DNA of 64,000 bases from Takakia lepidozioides (taxonomy: Eukaryota > Streptophyta > Takakiopsida > Takakiales > Takakiaceae): NCBI GenBank assembly GCA_030704615.1, contig CM060734.1:13392001-13456000 (forward strand), in the 5' to 3' direction. Positions 10,807 through 21,104 of the stretch are shown in pieces (position 1 is the first letter of the stretch; the number at the start of each line of letters is the position of its first letter). The translations under genes were made by a program, and so were the position numbers. The notes beneath the pieces are model-generated. The model was given only the letters and a program-made list of their open reading frames with translations. It did no database searches and was not told the origin of the DNA.

Positions 10807-11190
10807 TTCTGATGTAAGTGTTGATGTACCTTTGCTTGTCACGGCTTGTTTTGTTTGTTGACCTTGGAGAGTTGAGATTGTAGGCATGTTTATTTCTATG
10901 GTTCCTTTGTAACCAGAAGTAAAAGCTACAAAGAAGAGGGAGGTCATTTATGTGATGGGGTCTGGTATGCACTCCCTTACGGGGTGAGTGCATACCACAC
11001 TCACTCCATAAGGAGCTGCCATACCAGGGGATGGTTGGTGGGTTCCATCTCTCTCTCCCTCCCTCCATGGATCTGGCTGGTTCTCTTAAAACTTGATAGT
11101 TTAAGACCGGTGGTATGTTACCTAACCCCTAATTAACCTTCTTGGAATTTGGTTAATTTCGGTTATTTACATTACCCGGATTTTTGGTAT
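10807..11190 (+). repeat. Right arm of the 0.4-kb inverted repeat
   Basis: Reverse complement of 4486-4877. It separates the protease part of the minus-strand Ty3 element (ending about 11355) from its methyltransferase fragment (starting 10702). High similarity of the two arms suggests recent origin relative to the surrounding decayed coding regions. Whether it is an LTR, a MITE-like unit or an inversion product cannot be told from this window. Confidence 0.85.
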
Positions 11191-11354
11191 AAGGTCGGGA
11201 TCCTAATGGAGCCATCATATTATTTAATTTTTTCATCCATAAATGGATGTCATCCTCAGAGGATGACACGGATGAAAAATCGATAGACAATTTACCTATT
11301 TTCCAAAATGGTAAGACATTGGTAGATGTGAACAGAATGATTCAGGCATTGTAT
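11191..11354. other. Junction sequence, unassigned
   Basis: A short stretch with a small inverted repeat (ttcatccataaatggatg and gatgacacggatgaaa). No coding signal. Confidence 0.3.
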
Positions 11355-11930
11355 TCAAGTTGCTTTAGGATAAATAATACCAAAGTAACCTGCAGGCAAA
11401 CAAATCCCTGAGTTAGGTGGTTGCCAGGTAATAGGCACTGTGTCCAAAAGAGCTAACTGAGGAGGTCCAGGTGATGTCACTGAACTCCCATCACTCACCA
11501 ATGGATATGCCTCCTGCCATGCTTGGTGCACACACTCGCCTGCTACTCGATGCAAATTCTCAATTGTACCCCACAGTGGAATATGAACAGGCACATGAGG
11601 AAGTAAATCAGCCTTGTATGCCAATTGTTTGTCCTCATCAGGTGGTGGCCTATCATCTGCATGGCTATTGCCCTCCAAGAGTTCACCACCCCAAGCCACC
11701 ACCCCTGAGAATGCAGCCAATGTGGGCATCATGTTCCTATGATCCACCGCTACATTCCCAATAAACCGCACTGGGAGCAGTGCACATCGACCATCCCCTG
11801 ACTGCCATTCTAGCCTGTAGGATGCCGTTTCCTCCCAAAAGTCCAAAGTAAAGCCCATCGGGTATAACACAGCCCCACCAACAAGCACATCATAAGACAT
11901 CGCGTCCGTAATAATGGCTTTAGCTCTCAT
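11355..11930 (-). pseudogene. Ty3 polyprotein segment between protease and methyltransferase
   Basis: A 191-codon open minus-strand frame containing MSYDVLVGGAVLYPMGFTLD, LPVRFIGNV and LLPHVPVHIPLWGTIENL, ending LDTVPITWQPPNSGI. It continues the aspartic-protease region at 11993-12926 after a frameshift. The final motif is where, in related elements as I remember them, the methyltransferase domain would start with DLFGG; here the continuation is found 650 bp away at 10702. The function of this linker is unknown. Confidence 0.6.
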
Positions 11931-11992
11931 GACAGAGCCATCTGTAGATGATCTGGCTGCAATCGAATGAAGAGCTCATGGCGTGTAATCCC

Positions 11993-12926
11993 TCATGCTT
12001 TCTCTGAACCGCCCAAAGATGTTTGAATTTGGAAAGGGCAAGGCTTCAAATCCGCCTCTATAAGGCCCAAGCCTGCAATTGCTGCTCTCCCCAACATCAA
12101 TGGCTGTGCGCCCGAGTCCAACAAGACCCGCAGTGGCCTATACCTCCTCCCGGCTGGGCCACCCAACTGAAATACACCATCCTGATTGTCCACTAGGACT
12201 ACCCCAAGAGTCACCATACTACGTTCAATGGCTGGTCTAGCTGGCAACTCCTGCAACCTTGCAGCTGCCGCTTGCCATAGGGCAGGTGTGGCTGTCTTCA
12301 CCCTTGAATCCAGGGCATCCATGCACTGCACCTTATCCGCTATCCCCACAGATAGTGCCGATGCATCACCACTCTCACAGAGTGCAGCTGCCAGTCTAAA
12401 CACTGCAGCTGGCCGCATCCCCGGCATTGCAATTGTCGTGGCAGAAAACAATGGAGCTTGACAAATTGCCGTAGTCACCCCCAACAATCTACTGGCTGCA
12501 ACTTGCTTTGCAGCACCACCCATTGGCATTTCCCGAGCCACACCAACTCTCCCCAATGGCACTCGTGGCTCTACCTCTGACACACTTGGGCGAGCGGGTG
12601 TCATTGATGGCATAGTTGGCACTGTCTCAGCCAATGTGAAAGACTGTGGAAGAATTGTTTGCCAACTTGCTTCCCTTCTTTGTGGATCAAAATCCACATC
12701 TGCTCCTCTTGGCTCAGGAGCACGCATTGCTCCTCGAGTGACAGCAGCTGGAGAGTCCACATGCAATGATCCTGCAAGTGCGGCTCCACACATGAAGCCC
12801 ATACCAATCTGGTCTTCCCTAGGCATACAGGTGGGGCTTGAACCTCAAACCTCGGAGCTGGCGCAACATGAGTAGTGGCCATGGTAGCAAGACATTGCTC
12901 TAGCTGGGCAAGTCTATCCATCATGC
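11993..12926 (-). pseudogene. Ty3 retropepsin (aspartic protease) region
   Basis: The frame at 11993-12826 ends with a retropepsin signature: RPLRVLLDSGAQPLMLG, with the catalytic Asp-Ser-Gly, followed by AAIAGLGL and CPFQIQTSLGGSE. The long Ala-rich part before it (FRLAAALCESGDASAL and similar) has no known domain. A frameshift near 12800 separates it from the gag-derived Gln/Gly-rich linker. A diverged copy lies at 42815-43560. Function in an intact element: cleavage of the gag-pol polyprotein. Confidence 0.7.
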
Positions 12927-13013
12927 CTTGGTCATGACCTTGACCTTGACCTTGTGCTCCTTGGTTTTGGTTATGACCTCCACCACGACCTCTGCCTCCT
13001 CTACCTCTCTGGA

Positions 13014-14277
13014 CTACATTGCCTCGTCATCGGCCACCATTGTTCCCTTGGAACTGGCCTGGCCATAGCTTAGGATGCAAGTCATAATAGTGGGCCTCTT
13101 CATGCCCATACTTGCCACAATGCCCACACTGTGGTTGTGTAGGTTGTGCCTGTGCCGGCCCTTTGCCTCTCTCCGGACAATCTCTCTTAACATAGGGTCC
13201 TCCACAATCCCAACATGTCACTCCCGATTGTTGTTGGCATGAGAATGAAGAAAATGACCTCTGCAATTGAGATCCTCTTTGTCCTTCCCTGGGCTTTGCC
13301 TGAGCCCCCTTGTTGCCTTGAGCACATTGGGGTAGTGGTTGTTGTTGGCTAGGAGCCCCACTTCATTGTGTCTCCTTACCAAACCCCACCATGACCACTC
13401 GCTCCTCCACCATATTGAGCTCTATCCGCTCTGCCAGCAAAAACACATTTGCTAAGGTGGGTTGGGCCACTTGTAGGAGAATTGCATCCCGTACCCTTCT
13501 CCTCAGCTCCTTGTCCAATATCCCATACCAGAATTGGACTGCTTGAGCTCCCGTAACCCCTTGGGTTACATTTATCAATCGCCTCATGCGTGTGTAAGCC
13601 TCCCTCAAACTCTCAGTAGGCTTGCGTAACTCTTGCAAGCTCCGAAATTTCTCCGTCCTTATCCCCTGGTAGTTTCTCCTTAACTCTTCGAAGAATTCCA
13701 CAACTGGGTTAAAGGCAGGCACAAGTGTTGATGCTGCAGCAGGAGCTTGAGTGGATTTCCCAGCTCCTGTACCACTTGTCCCACTACTAGTGCTTGCAGT
13801 TGGGGATGTTGGTGTAGCTGCTGGTGTCGCTGCTGCCCTTGTGCCTCTAGTGATGGAGACATAGTCAGGTGACCAATATTGTCGTCACTCCTCAATCTCC
13901 ACCTCATTTCCCTGCCTAAACTCATGGTAGTCATCCATAGGCGGCTTCTCAAGGTGCTGAAACAGCCCCTTCCATGCCATAAAAGGCGTAAACAGTTGTG
14001 GATTGCGCATCTGCTGCAAATCACACCAACTATCAAACTCTTGTATGAAATCATCAAGCTCGATGGTGCCCACAGCTCCAGAGTACCAACGTGGCCCCTT
14101 GGTAGCTCCATACATTTCCTCCATCGTATCCCACAACAATGGCACGGAAATGGCTTGCACCCTCGGCGAGAATCCTCCTAATTCTGAGTCTGAACCTTCC
14201 TCAGAAGACACTGAAGGTGAAGGTGGTCTAAACCGCACATCTCGTCTTGTATACCCACTAGTATCGCTGGTGCTCAT
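13014..14277 (-). pseudogene. Ty3 gag with double zinc knuckle
   Basis: Starting at ATG 14277 (MSTSDTSGYTRRDVRFR). A gag core is visible: DDFIQEFDSWCDL and FMAWKGLFQHLEK, then after a stop near 13885 VVEFFEELRRNYQGIRTEKF and ESLREAYTRMRRLINVTQG. The knuckles follow: CWDCGGPYVKRDC has Tyr where the zinc-binding His is expected, while the second, CGHCGKYGHEEAHYYDLHP, is better preserved. A Gly/Arg-rich tail leads to the protease. In-frame stops (near 13885 and 13360) and frameshifts make it a pseudogene. Confidence 0.7.
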
Positions 14278-14399
14278 ACCGGCACTCTCCTCAACAACTG
14301 GTGGCACCTCCGTGATGAAAACTCACAACCACACCTGTTGTAAACCTGTCTCTAATCCCCCTTTCCACAAGGTAACCGGGTAGAGAACCTGTTGCAGCT

Positions 14400-16711
14400 T
14401 ATGGCTTAGACTACTAGGTTCGTAACATAAACCTGCACCTGCATCCACCACAAGCACTCCTATGGTCTGCTGGTTATCAACCCAGCCTCACCATAAGAGA
14501 AACAATGATGGTCTGACTGGTCATCACCCCAGCCTCACCACCGACAGCACGCTCTAGGATTGGCTGGTGATCAAATCTGGACCAACCTCCTATGAAAACA
14601 AGCGCCCACACAAAGCTAACATGGCGCACAGTCAAGCATGCAGGTGTGGAGGGGATCCAAACACAAGAAAATCAAGATAGGAACTCCCCCACACCAAAAA
14701 CACTTCACAGTGTCGCTCCTGCAATGACACCCCAGCCCAAACCCGGATTGGCTCTTGCCTCCACCTACGAAAAGGTTTTGGCCTACATAGAGAGTGAAAG
14801 ACTACAAGGAAGAGAGACTAAAGCAATTCCTAATCCTAGCATGCTCTCATCCCACTACCCTATCTCCATACTCTCTTGCTGGAGCAATAGACAAGACTAC
14901 CTTTTAAGGGGTCAATCAAATAACTCTCCAAAAGCCCTCAAGATGTCTCTCAAACAATCTCACTAAGGCTCCCAAACCTTGCACAATGGGACTCCAAACA
15001 GTACACCAAGGCCCCAAGAGCCTACCAAAACTTGGCCCTCCAGGACCCCAAATAATCCCTCATACAAGTCGCCAAAGACTCCTCCAGCTCGCCAAATATT
15101 GGCCTCCAAGGACCCCCGATGGTCCTCCAAATAGTCCTCCAATGACTCCCAATGGTCCTTCAAATAGTCCTCCAAGGACCTCCAAAGGTCTCCCCCAAAC
15201 AGTCCTCCAAGGACTCCCAATGGTCCTCCAAGGACTCTTCCTATGTCACTATGTTCCCAATGCATTCCCAATAAGTTCCCTAAGAATATTCCCGAGAATA
15301 TGCCATAGTATTCCCCCAGTATTTCCCTGGGCCTATATGTATTTTTCTTGTATTCCCCTTGTATTCTCCTTAGGAATAGCCATTTCCCCCTTGGAATAGC
15401 CATTTTCCTCTGGCAATAGCCATTTCCCCATCATAGAGTAGTTCAATTCCCCCTAGGGTTTAGCCATTTCCCCCTAAGCTTTAGCCACTTCCCCCTCTAT
15501 TTCCTTCAGGTTTAGCCTTACCAAGCTAGGGTTTGTGCTCCTTGGGGCTCTATGCTTAATCCCCTCAAGCATCCATGAATTCTATGGGGTACCAAGGCAA
15601 ATTCCCTTGATCTTCTTCACCTTAAGCTACTCAAGCTTGTCTCCAACTCAACTAGCAATGCATTGGCCACACAACAAGCTCAATTTCTCCTTGGAAGCTA
15701 AAAACAAGCTTCTACCTCTTTTGGCAAGCCACCAAGCCTTGTCTCCTCTCAAGCCTTGGTCATTCAAGCTCCCTTCACTTGCTAGCTCAAGAGCCACTCC
15801 TCTCAAGTTTGAAATTGCAAAGCTCCACACATGCATCACCTCATATACAAGGGAATCAACTTGCTCCTTTTCAAACCTCTTGAGCTTCTTAATGCTCTCC
15901 AAGTGCTTTCCCTTGTCGTCTTCAAGCCCAAGCCTATGTAGCTCCTTGGCTTCTCTTCCACAACATCTACACTTGAGCTTGCTTAGCCCTAGATTGTTAA
16001 TGAAATGAGCACCAACAATCATTTAGTCGCTCTCCACAAGCCATGGCATACACCATTGACTCCATAATGCATTGAAAAGATTCTCAAACCCTAGAATCCA
16101 TGCTTCCACACACACAAGACTTCCCTCTTGTAATCATTGCAAATCTTGTGGCAACAAGCTTCTTCTTGAGCTCTCCAACATCTTGGGTGTAACACCACAA
16201 GTACCTTTCCTTGCAACCCTTGCAAGCCTTGTGATACAAGACCTAAATTCTCCTAGCTCTCCAATTCTTTGGTGCATGCAACTTCACCAAGCACCTTTCC
16301 TTGCAACACCTTGCAAGCCTTGTGAGATACTTGAGCTTTTCCTAGCTCTCCCACTCCTTGGTGTACACCAACACAAGTGCTAAGCTAATCCTTACACTCC
16401 GTACTCATAAGCATAAGGTCATCTTCTTGTAGTGATAATGAAAGTGAACACAATGGAAACACTCTACTCATGAATCCACTCAATCACATAAACTAAATCA
16501 AGTCAAGGGCACCCTTGCTAAGGGAATCCACCCTACAAAGCCCTCAATACACTCCCTCTCACCTAGAGCTATGGAGATGAGAGATGCTCATAGAGGCTCA
16601 ACTACAAGAAGATGAGCCCTCTTCAACACTCACAAGGGGAAAACCCATCCCCATGTCCCAAGTGAGGTTTGACACCTCACTTGACATGTGAGACCAAATA
16701 AAGTCCCAACA
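14400..16711 (-). mobile_element. Probable LTR and leader of the gag-protease Ty3 element
   Basis: Reading minus, the edge TGTTGGGACTTTATT at 16711 is a typical LTR start. The stretch precedes the gag ATG at 14277 and has no host gene signal. It contains many short degenerate repeats (15090-15245, 15355-15500). Its text resembles 1-1250. The inner boundary with the leader is not resolved. Confidence 0.4.
15090..15245. repeat. Degenerate tandem repeats (tcctccaaggactccc type)
   Basis: Variants of the phrase ggtcctccaaatagtcctcc recur about every 35-40 bases, each diverged. A further diffuse set of atagccatttcccc repeats follows at 15355-15500. Both lie within the probable LTR. Confidence 0.6.
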
Positions 16712-16734
16712 CACAAAATACAAATATAAATGTC

Positions 16735-17978
16735 CTAGTTAACTGGAAGTAGGTAATTCCAGTTTACCATGACTAAAACCATGACACGGGCCATTACTGA
16801 ACTGGTCTTGACTGGGGGCGGGGGTGTCGTGACATCGTGGTCCATCATCTTCTGGTTGTGATCGGGGGCCGGGAGCACGCTCGTTGAGGGCACCAGCGAA
16901 TTGGGAAGGCTCGGTGCAGGGGGGTCGATAATACTGCGGGCATCATGAAATTCGAGCTCCATATCTGCTGCAGGGAGGTGAGAAGGGGAGGAGACAGGAC
17001 GGATGGGCAGTTTGCTAGCTTTGTCTTTTGGTCGGGATTTGAGGGGAGGAGCAGACAGTGGGAGAGAAGACATGAGTGGGGATGGGGGAGGTGCGAGTTC
17101 GCGAGGGAGGGGGTCGTGCAGTAAGATAGAGGTAGAGAGAGATGGAAGAACTCTAGCGCAATCAGAATATATACTGCAGAGAGATTGTAGATGAGGAGAG
17201 AGTGAGAGAGGGGAAGTGAGTATAGGTAATCGAGGGGTAAGACAGTAATCAGAAGTATGCTTGGAGGAGAGTATGAAGATTGCCCTGGGGTGGAGGAGGG
17301 AGGAGAGGTGAGGAGAATATATATGTGGGCAAAAGCTGGTGGCTTGGGCCAAGGCAAGGCGGGTATGCGAGCAAAGGGAAGCGGAAAGGCAGGTTGCCTG
17401 AGCGTAATAATTGGGATTGAATAGCGATGGCGTGAGGTGGAGGGCTGTGGGATATGGTGAGCACGATGGGGGCGGCTATAACAGTACAGCTTATGGTGCA
17501 GCTTGAGTTGGTATTGAAGTGGCTGTAAATACCGAGATGTTTTGTGAGCTAAGGGGCAGCCTGCAGGCTTGTACATATAATCGCGATGGTAAGCATAATG
17601 AGGGTGGGGGTTGGCATGCGCAAGAAGGGAAGCAGCCTGCACGGATGGGGGCGATATAGGTCTGAGCAGCAAACATTCGTGTCTGCTGAGGATACGAGTG
17701 GCCCAACAACCGAGCAAGTGGTCGCAGGGGTGGATTGTATGAGTAATGAGGCTGCCGCAGTGACATAGTGAGGGTGTTGGCATTGTAGAGGTGTAAGTGG
17801 GTGAGTTCAAGGCTATGGGCGCAAGATGATTATGGGGGTGAATGTAGCGACGGCTGGAGGTGATTGCAGTGAGTGTTACTGTGAGTGTGGTGTAGTGGGA
17901 AGGGGGGGGGTCTCTGTGGTGAGAGAGGAGTGGGCTAGATAGGAGGGGTCCTAGAGGGGGTGTGAGTGAGGAGCACAT
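16735..17978. other. Purine/pyrimidine-skewed stretch with long minus-strand ORFs, unassigned
   Basis: The plus strand is strongly G/A-rich, so the minus strand has long Ser/Pro/His/Leu-rich frames (377 codons at 16845-17978, 205 codons at 16735-17352). The 205-codon frame ends in a Pro/Ser-rich text with ADMELEFHDARSIIDPPAPS that looks less random, but no domain is recognisable. It lies between two LTR remnants, so an extra ORF of a retroelement is possible. I do not call a gene. Confidence 0.3.
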
Positions 17979-18124
17979 GTGGGTAGATATATGTGGAGAG
18001 CATTTGGGCGGGTGTGAAGTGGTGGGTATAAGGAGCAGTCGGGGGTGAGGAAAGTATCGTGCACATACATATTGCTACACAACTACATCGCTGTCCAAAA
18101 CCACACAACACATGTGCACACCAA

Positions 18125-18250
18125 ACTATAGTCCACCACTAGTCCATCACTAGGCTGCCACTAGGCAACCACTAGTCACCACTAGTGCAGCCACTAGTCC
18201 ACCACTAGTGCAACCACTAGTCCCCCACTAGGCTGCCGCTAGTCCATCAC
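18125..18250. repeat. CCACTAGT-type short tandem repeats
   Basis: About ten variants of ccactagt, separated by short spacers such as gca, cc and ggctg, follow one another. The core actagt is itself a palindrome. Confidence 0.7.
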
Positions 18251-18561
18251 AATGATAAATAAGAAGGATACAAGCTCACACGAGCTCACAAACCTGATGC
18301 ATATATAAAATCATCACTCAAATACAAGTCAAGCCAAGTGCACCCCATGCCATGGGGAATCCATACTACGACGCCATAGCTAGACGCGGTGAGGCTCAAC
18401 TCACGAAAGATGAGCCCACCGCGATCTGCCGTGAAGATAACCACGCCCGGTGCCCAAACATACATTGGCCCCTGGATTGACACTTGGGTCAATCCCAAAT
18501 GTCAATATATAAAAACTAACTATTTCCTAGCTAGTTTCACGCTAGTGATAACCTATCAAGC
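18250..18561 (-). mobile_element. LTR remnant (family A)
   Basis: Diverged copy of 1250-1614 in the same orientation; the minus-strand edge reads TGATAGG at 18561. It includes the shared gtcaagccaagtgcacccca core and the ccatgggg palindrome. Confidence 0.6.
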
Positions 18562-18567
18562 CGTTTC

Positions 18568-19299
18568 GTTTGTCATCTCCAATCTTTGCCACGGCTCTCC
18601 GCATTCGTCTTGGCTTACCACATCCTTCTGTGCTTGTCTTACAGCGTTGTGTTTGTCACTAGCCCATCGATCCACTTGCTGTTCATCTCCTTCGTTGTCC
18701 ATGTGGAGGAGACTGTACAGTGACTCATGATGTTGTGCGGGACACCGTCGCTTCTGTTGCTCGAGAGGCTGGATTCCATGTATTACGGGAGCAAACTCAC
18801 ATGCTTCCCTCTCGTATGCCTCAGTCCACTCGTCGACACGTCGACATCGTCTTATCTCGAGATGGTTTGCATACCCTTGCATAAATCCTACTCGATCCGA
18901 CTGACTTTCTCGATCGGTCTTTTCCCAAGGCACTGCCACTTTGATTGCTGCACAGACCAAGCAAAGATTATCAAGACCGTCATCCTACAGATGCGTTCCT
19001 TCCACTGCCTGTGGAGATCTTTGGATGTCTTCATCGTCAGTTCGACGACTTTCTTTGTACTTGTGCTCATCATGCTGCTCAGAACAAGATCAATGGCATT
19101 CCCCATGCTTCTGTCTTCGTAGCTTTCTATAGACAACGGGTTCCCGTAGCACTACAAAGGGCACAGACTATGTCCATCTTGCACCGGGCCACTGTAGCTG
19201 GCATGGCTTCGTCTCATCTTTTTGCTCTTCCCGATATCACACCCATTTCTATGTCTAATGTGATTCAGGCAGTTGGATGGGATGATCATTTGGTTTGAT
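18568..19299 (+). pseudogene. LINE reverse-transcriptase C-terminal fragment
   Basis: In shifting plus frames the text reads ATALRIRLGLPHPSVL, then CGGDCTVTHDVVRDTVASVA, REQTHMLPSRMPQSTRRHV, DIVLSRDGLHTLA, and after a gap and frameshift SKDYQDRHPTDAFLPLPVEI with FGCLHRQFDDFLCTCAHHA and FYRQRVPVALQRAQTMS. I remember this as the region after the polymerase domain in plant LINE ORF2-like proteins, with a Cys-rich segment followed by an endonuclease-like fold. Stops and frameshifts show decay. Confidence 0.55.
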
Positions 19300-19451
19300 T
19301 GGCTTACTACGTTTTCTTTTTCATTTCTTTATGTTAACTCTTCCCTTGCTATGGGAAGTTTCCATCCTTTGTACAGTTACCTCATGTCAGTTTATAAATA
19401 AAGCTTTACAGGGTTTTATCACCTTGGTTATGTCTGGTTACCCGCAATCCA

Positions 19452-20190
19452 TTAATTATGGGATGGTTGTAGTGGAGAAGTAAGTTTGGCCATGTGTCTA
19501 TTTGGGGATGATGAACATAACATGCAGTGTTTATTAGAGTATAATAATGGCCAGAACAAGTTCCGTCGTTGATTGCCCATGTATTGACCATACCGAAATT
19601 TCAGAGTTTGTTTGATTTGTGCATCAATTACCTTGGGGGATGTCCACAAATGATTGGACATACTATGTAGCAGGTGCGAGGACGTGACCCACTTAGATAT
19701 GTAGGAATTTGTGTAGGTGCGGGATTCATATATGAGTTGTTTAGTTTCGCCTTGAATGTACGTATACATGTTCCGTATGGGTGCTATGGTCGGGAATCTA
19801 GTGCCCCTTGTTGATATGAGCCAAAACGGATATGTGTGCGACCGATGGATATGGCTGGTCGAGGGGTTGATGATTGGTTGAATGGGGCACCAAGTTGCAA
19901 TGTCATTACCTGTTATGTCTGTATGAGATCAAACTTTATGTATATGGATTTGCAACGGTAAAGAGGATGCAACATCAACGATTGTTTTATAAGTGTAATA
20001 TCAGGATGGTGGATCTGTGAAGATGGCTTGCAGATTTGGTTGGTGAGAAGGTATAAGGAGACCAAGCTGTCTGTAAATAAATAATATGTTGAAGTAGGTT
20101 GGTAGGGGAGAGCTTTCAGGGTATCATGTATAGCCATAAGCTCCGCTAGCAAGATATTATGGCGACCAGGGAGACGGCTATACATTTTGG
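19452..20190 (-). pseudogene. LINE ORF2 C-terminal remnant with RNase H
   Basis: The minus-strand frame 19913-20185 reads RHNILLAELMAIHDTLKALP and YLFTDSLVSLYLL, with the Glu and Asp-Ser of an RNase H fold. After stops, 19452-19620 reads QTLKFRYGQYMGNQRRNLFW and CMLCSSS, the Cys-rich tail typical of plant LINEs. It is opposite in orientation to the LINE piece at 18568-19299, so it is a separate insertion. Confidence 0.5.
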
Positions 20191-20424
20191 AGTTGGTGCC
20201 AACTAAATATATATACCATAACCTGCCTAGGCCTCTTTTAAGGAGCCATCAGTATATATGCATTTTTGTGGTGGGAATCCCCACCAGAACATAACTTTGG
20301 CACGGTATCCAAACAAGGAACCACCAATTACTCAAAGAAAGAATATACTTGTAAGACTTTGTTGGCCATAGCCTTGTGGCCATAAACCCGGCGCCCAGTT
20401 TGGACAAAACGTAGGGAATATGCA

Positions 20425-20850
20425 CTACCTTTGTGAGGGGCTGATGATTTTAGTAGTTATTTCCCCTTTTATATGGTTGCCAGTCCGAGATGCAAATGAA
20501 CAGTATCTGGTTGAGCTCACCCCTTCATGCATCAGTTGCTTGGAAGTCATCAAAGCCTCCATTCCATACACAACCTGGGCATAGCCTTGTATTATGGCAC
20601 TACATTCACCAATATCCTCAAACACACCCTTTCCTCTGTCCGTGCTACCGCATTTGGTATACATGTCCATGAGGGCATTTCACAGAATGATATTTGGTAT
20701 GATTCCATCATAGACCTGTTCATGCCTACCAAATATCATCATTTCCTGCATCATTTGCTCATAAGACTTGAAGTACTAAGAGCATCTGTCATGACCTTGC
20801 GGGACCCACAATACTCCACACTTGGCTACATGTTGACAAAGATGTGACAT
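20425..20850 (-). pseudogene. PPR (PLS-type) protein relic
   Basis: The minus-strand text reads ALMDMYTKCGSTDRGKGVFE, then SAIIQGYAQVVYGMEAL and KQLMHEGV. MYxKCGS and the IQGYA..G...EAL spacing are signatures of the P, L and S motifs of plant organellar PPR proteins. A stop interrupts the frame before ALMDMY and no flanking repeats remain in frame. Intact family members bind organellar RNA; this relic does not encode one. Its presence favours a land plant. Confidence 0.6.
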
Positions 20851-21104
20851 AAAAACATGTTCAGGTTAAATTCACTCTGATGAGTATGACAATCATAAAC
20901 ATACGTAATTGGAGTTGCAACATGACATGTTTGTTGCATGCACGCTCACAGCGGTCTGCTTGCAGCTTCGCTAGAGTCAATTTCTACCTAAGATCAGATG
21001 GCTTGCAGCCAACATTGATATGGATCAAGCTTGTTTATCACCCCTTGCCTGATTCTTCAAATTACTGCAATACAGTTGTTTCTTTGCGCATCATAAGAAT
21101 GTAC

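Noticed and set aside
15535-16022. 157- and 124-codon ORFs on opposite strands
   Set aside because: They overlap each other within LTR-like repetitive sequence and carry no domain.
16845-17978. 377-codon minus-strand ORF as a gene
   Set aside because: Composition follows from extreme strand skew; no motif, no conserved pattern, and an overlapping second ORF in another frame.
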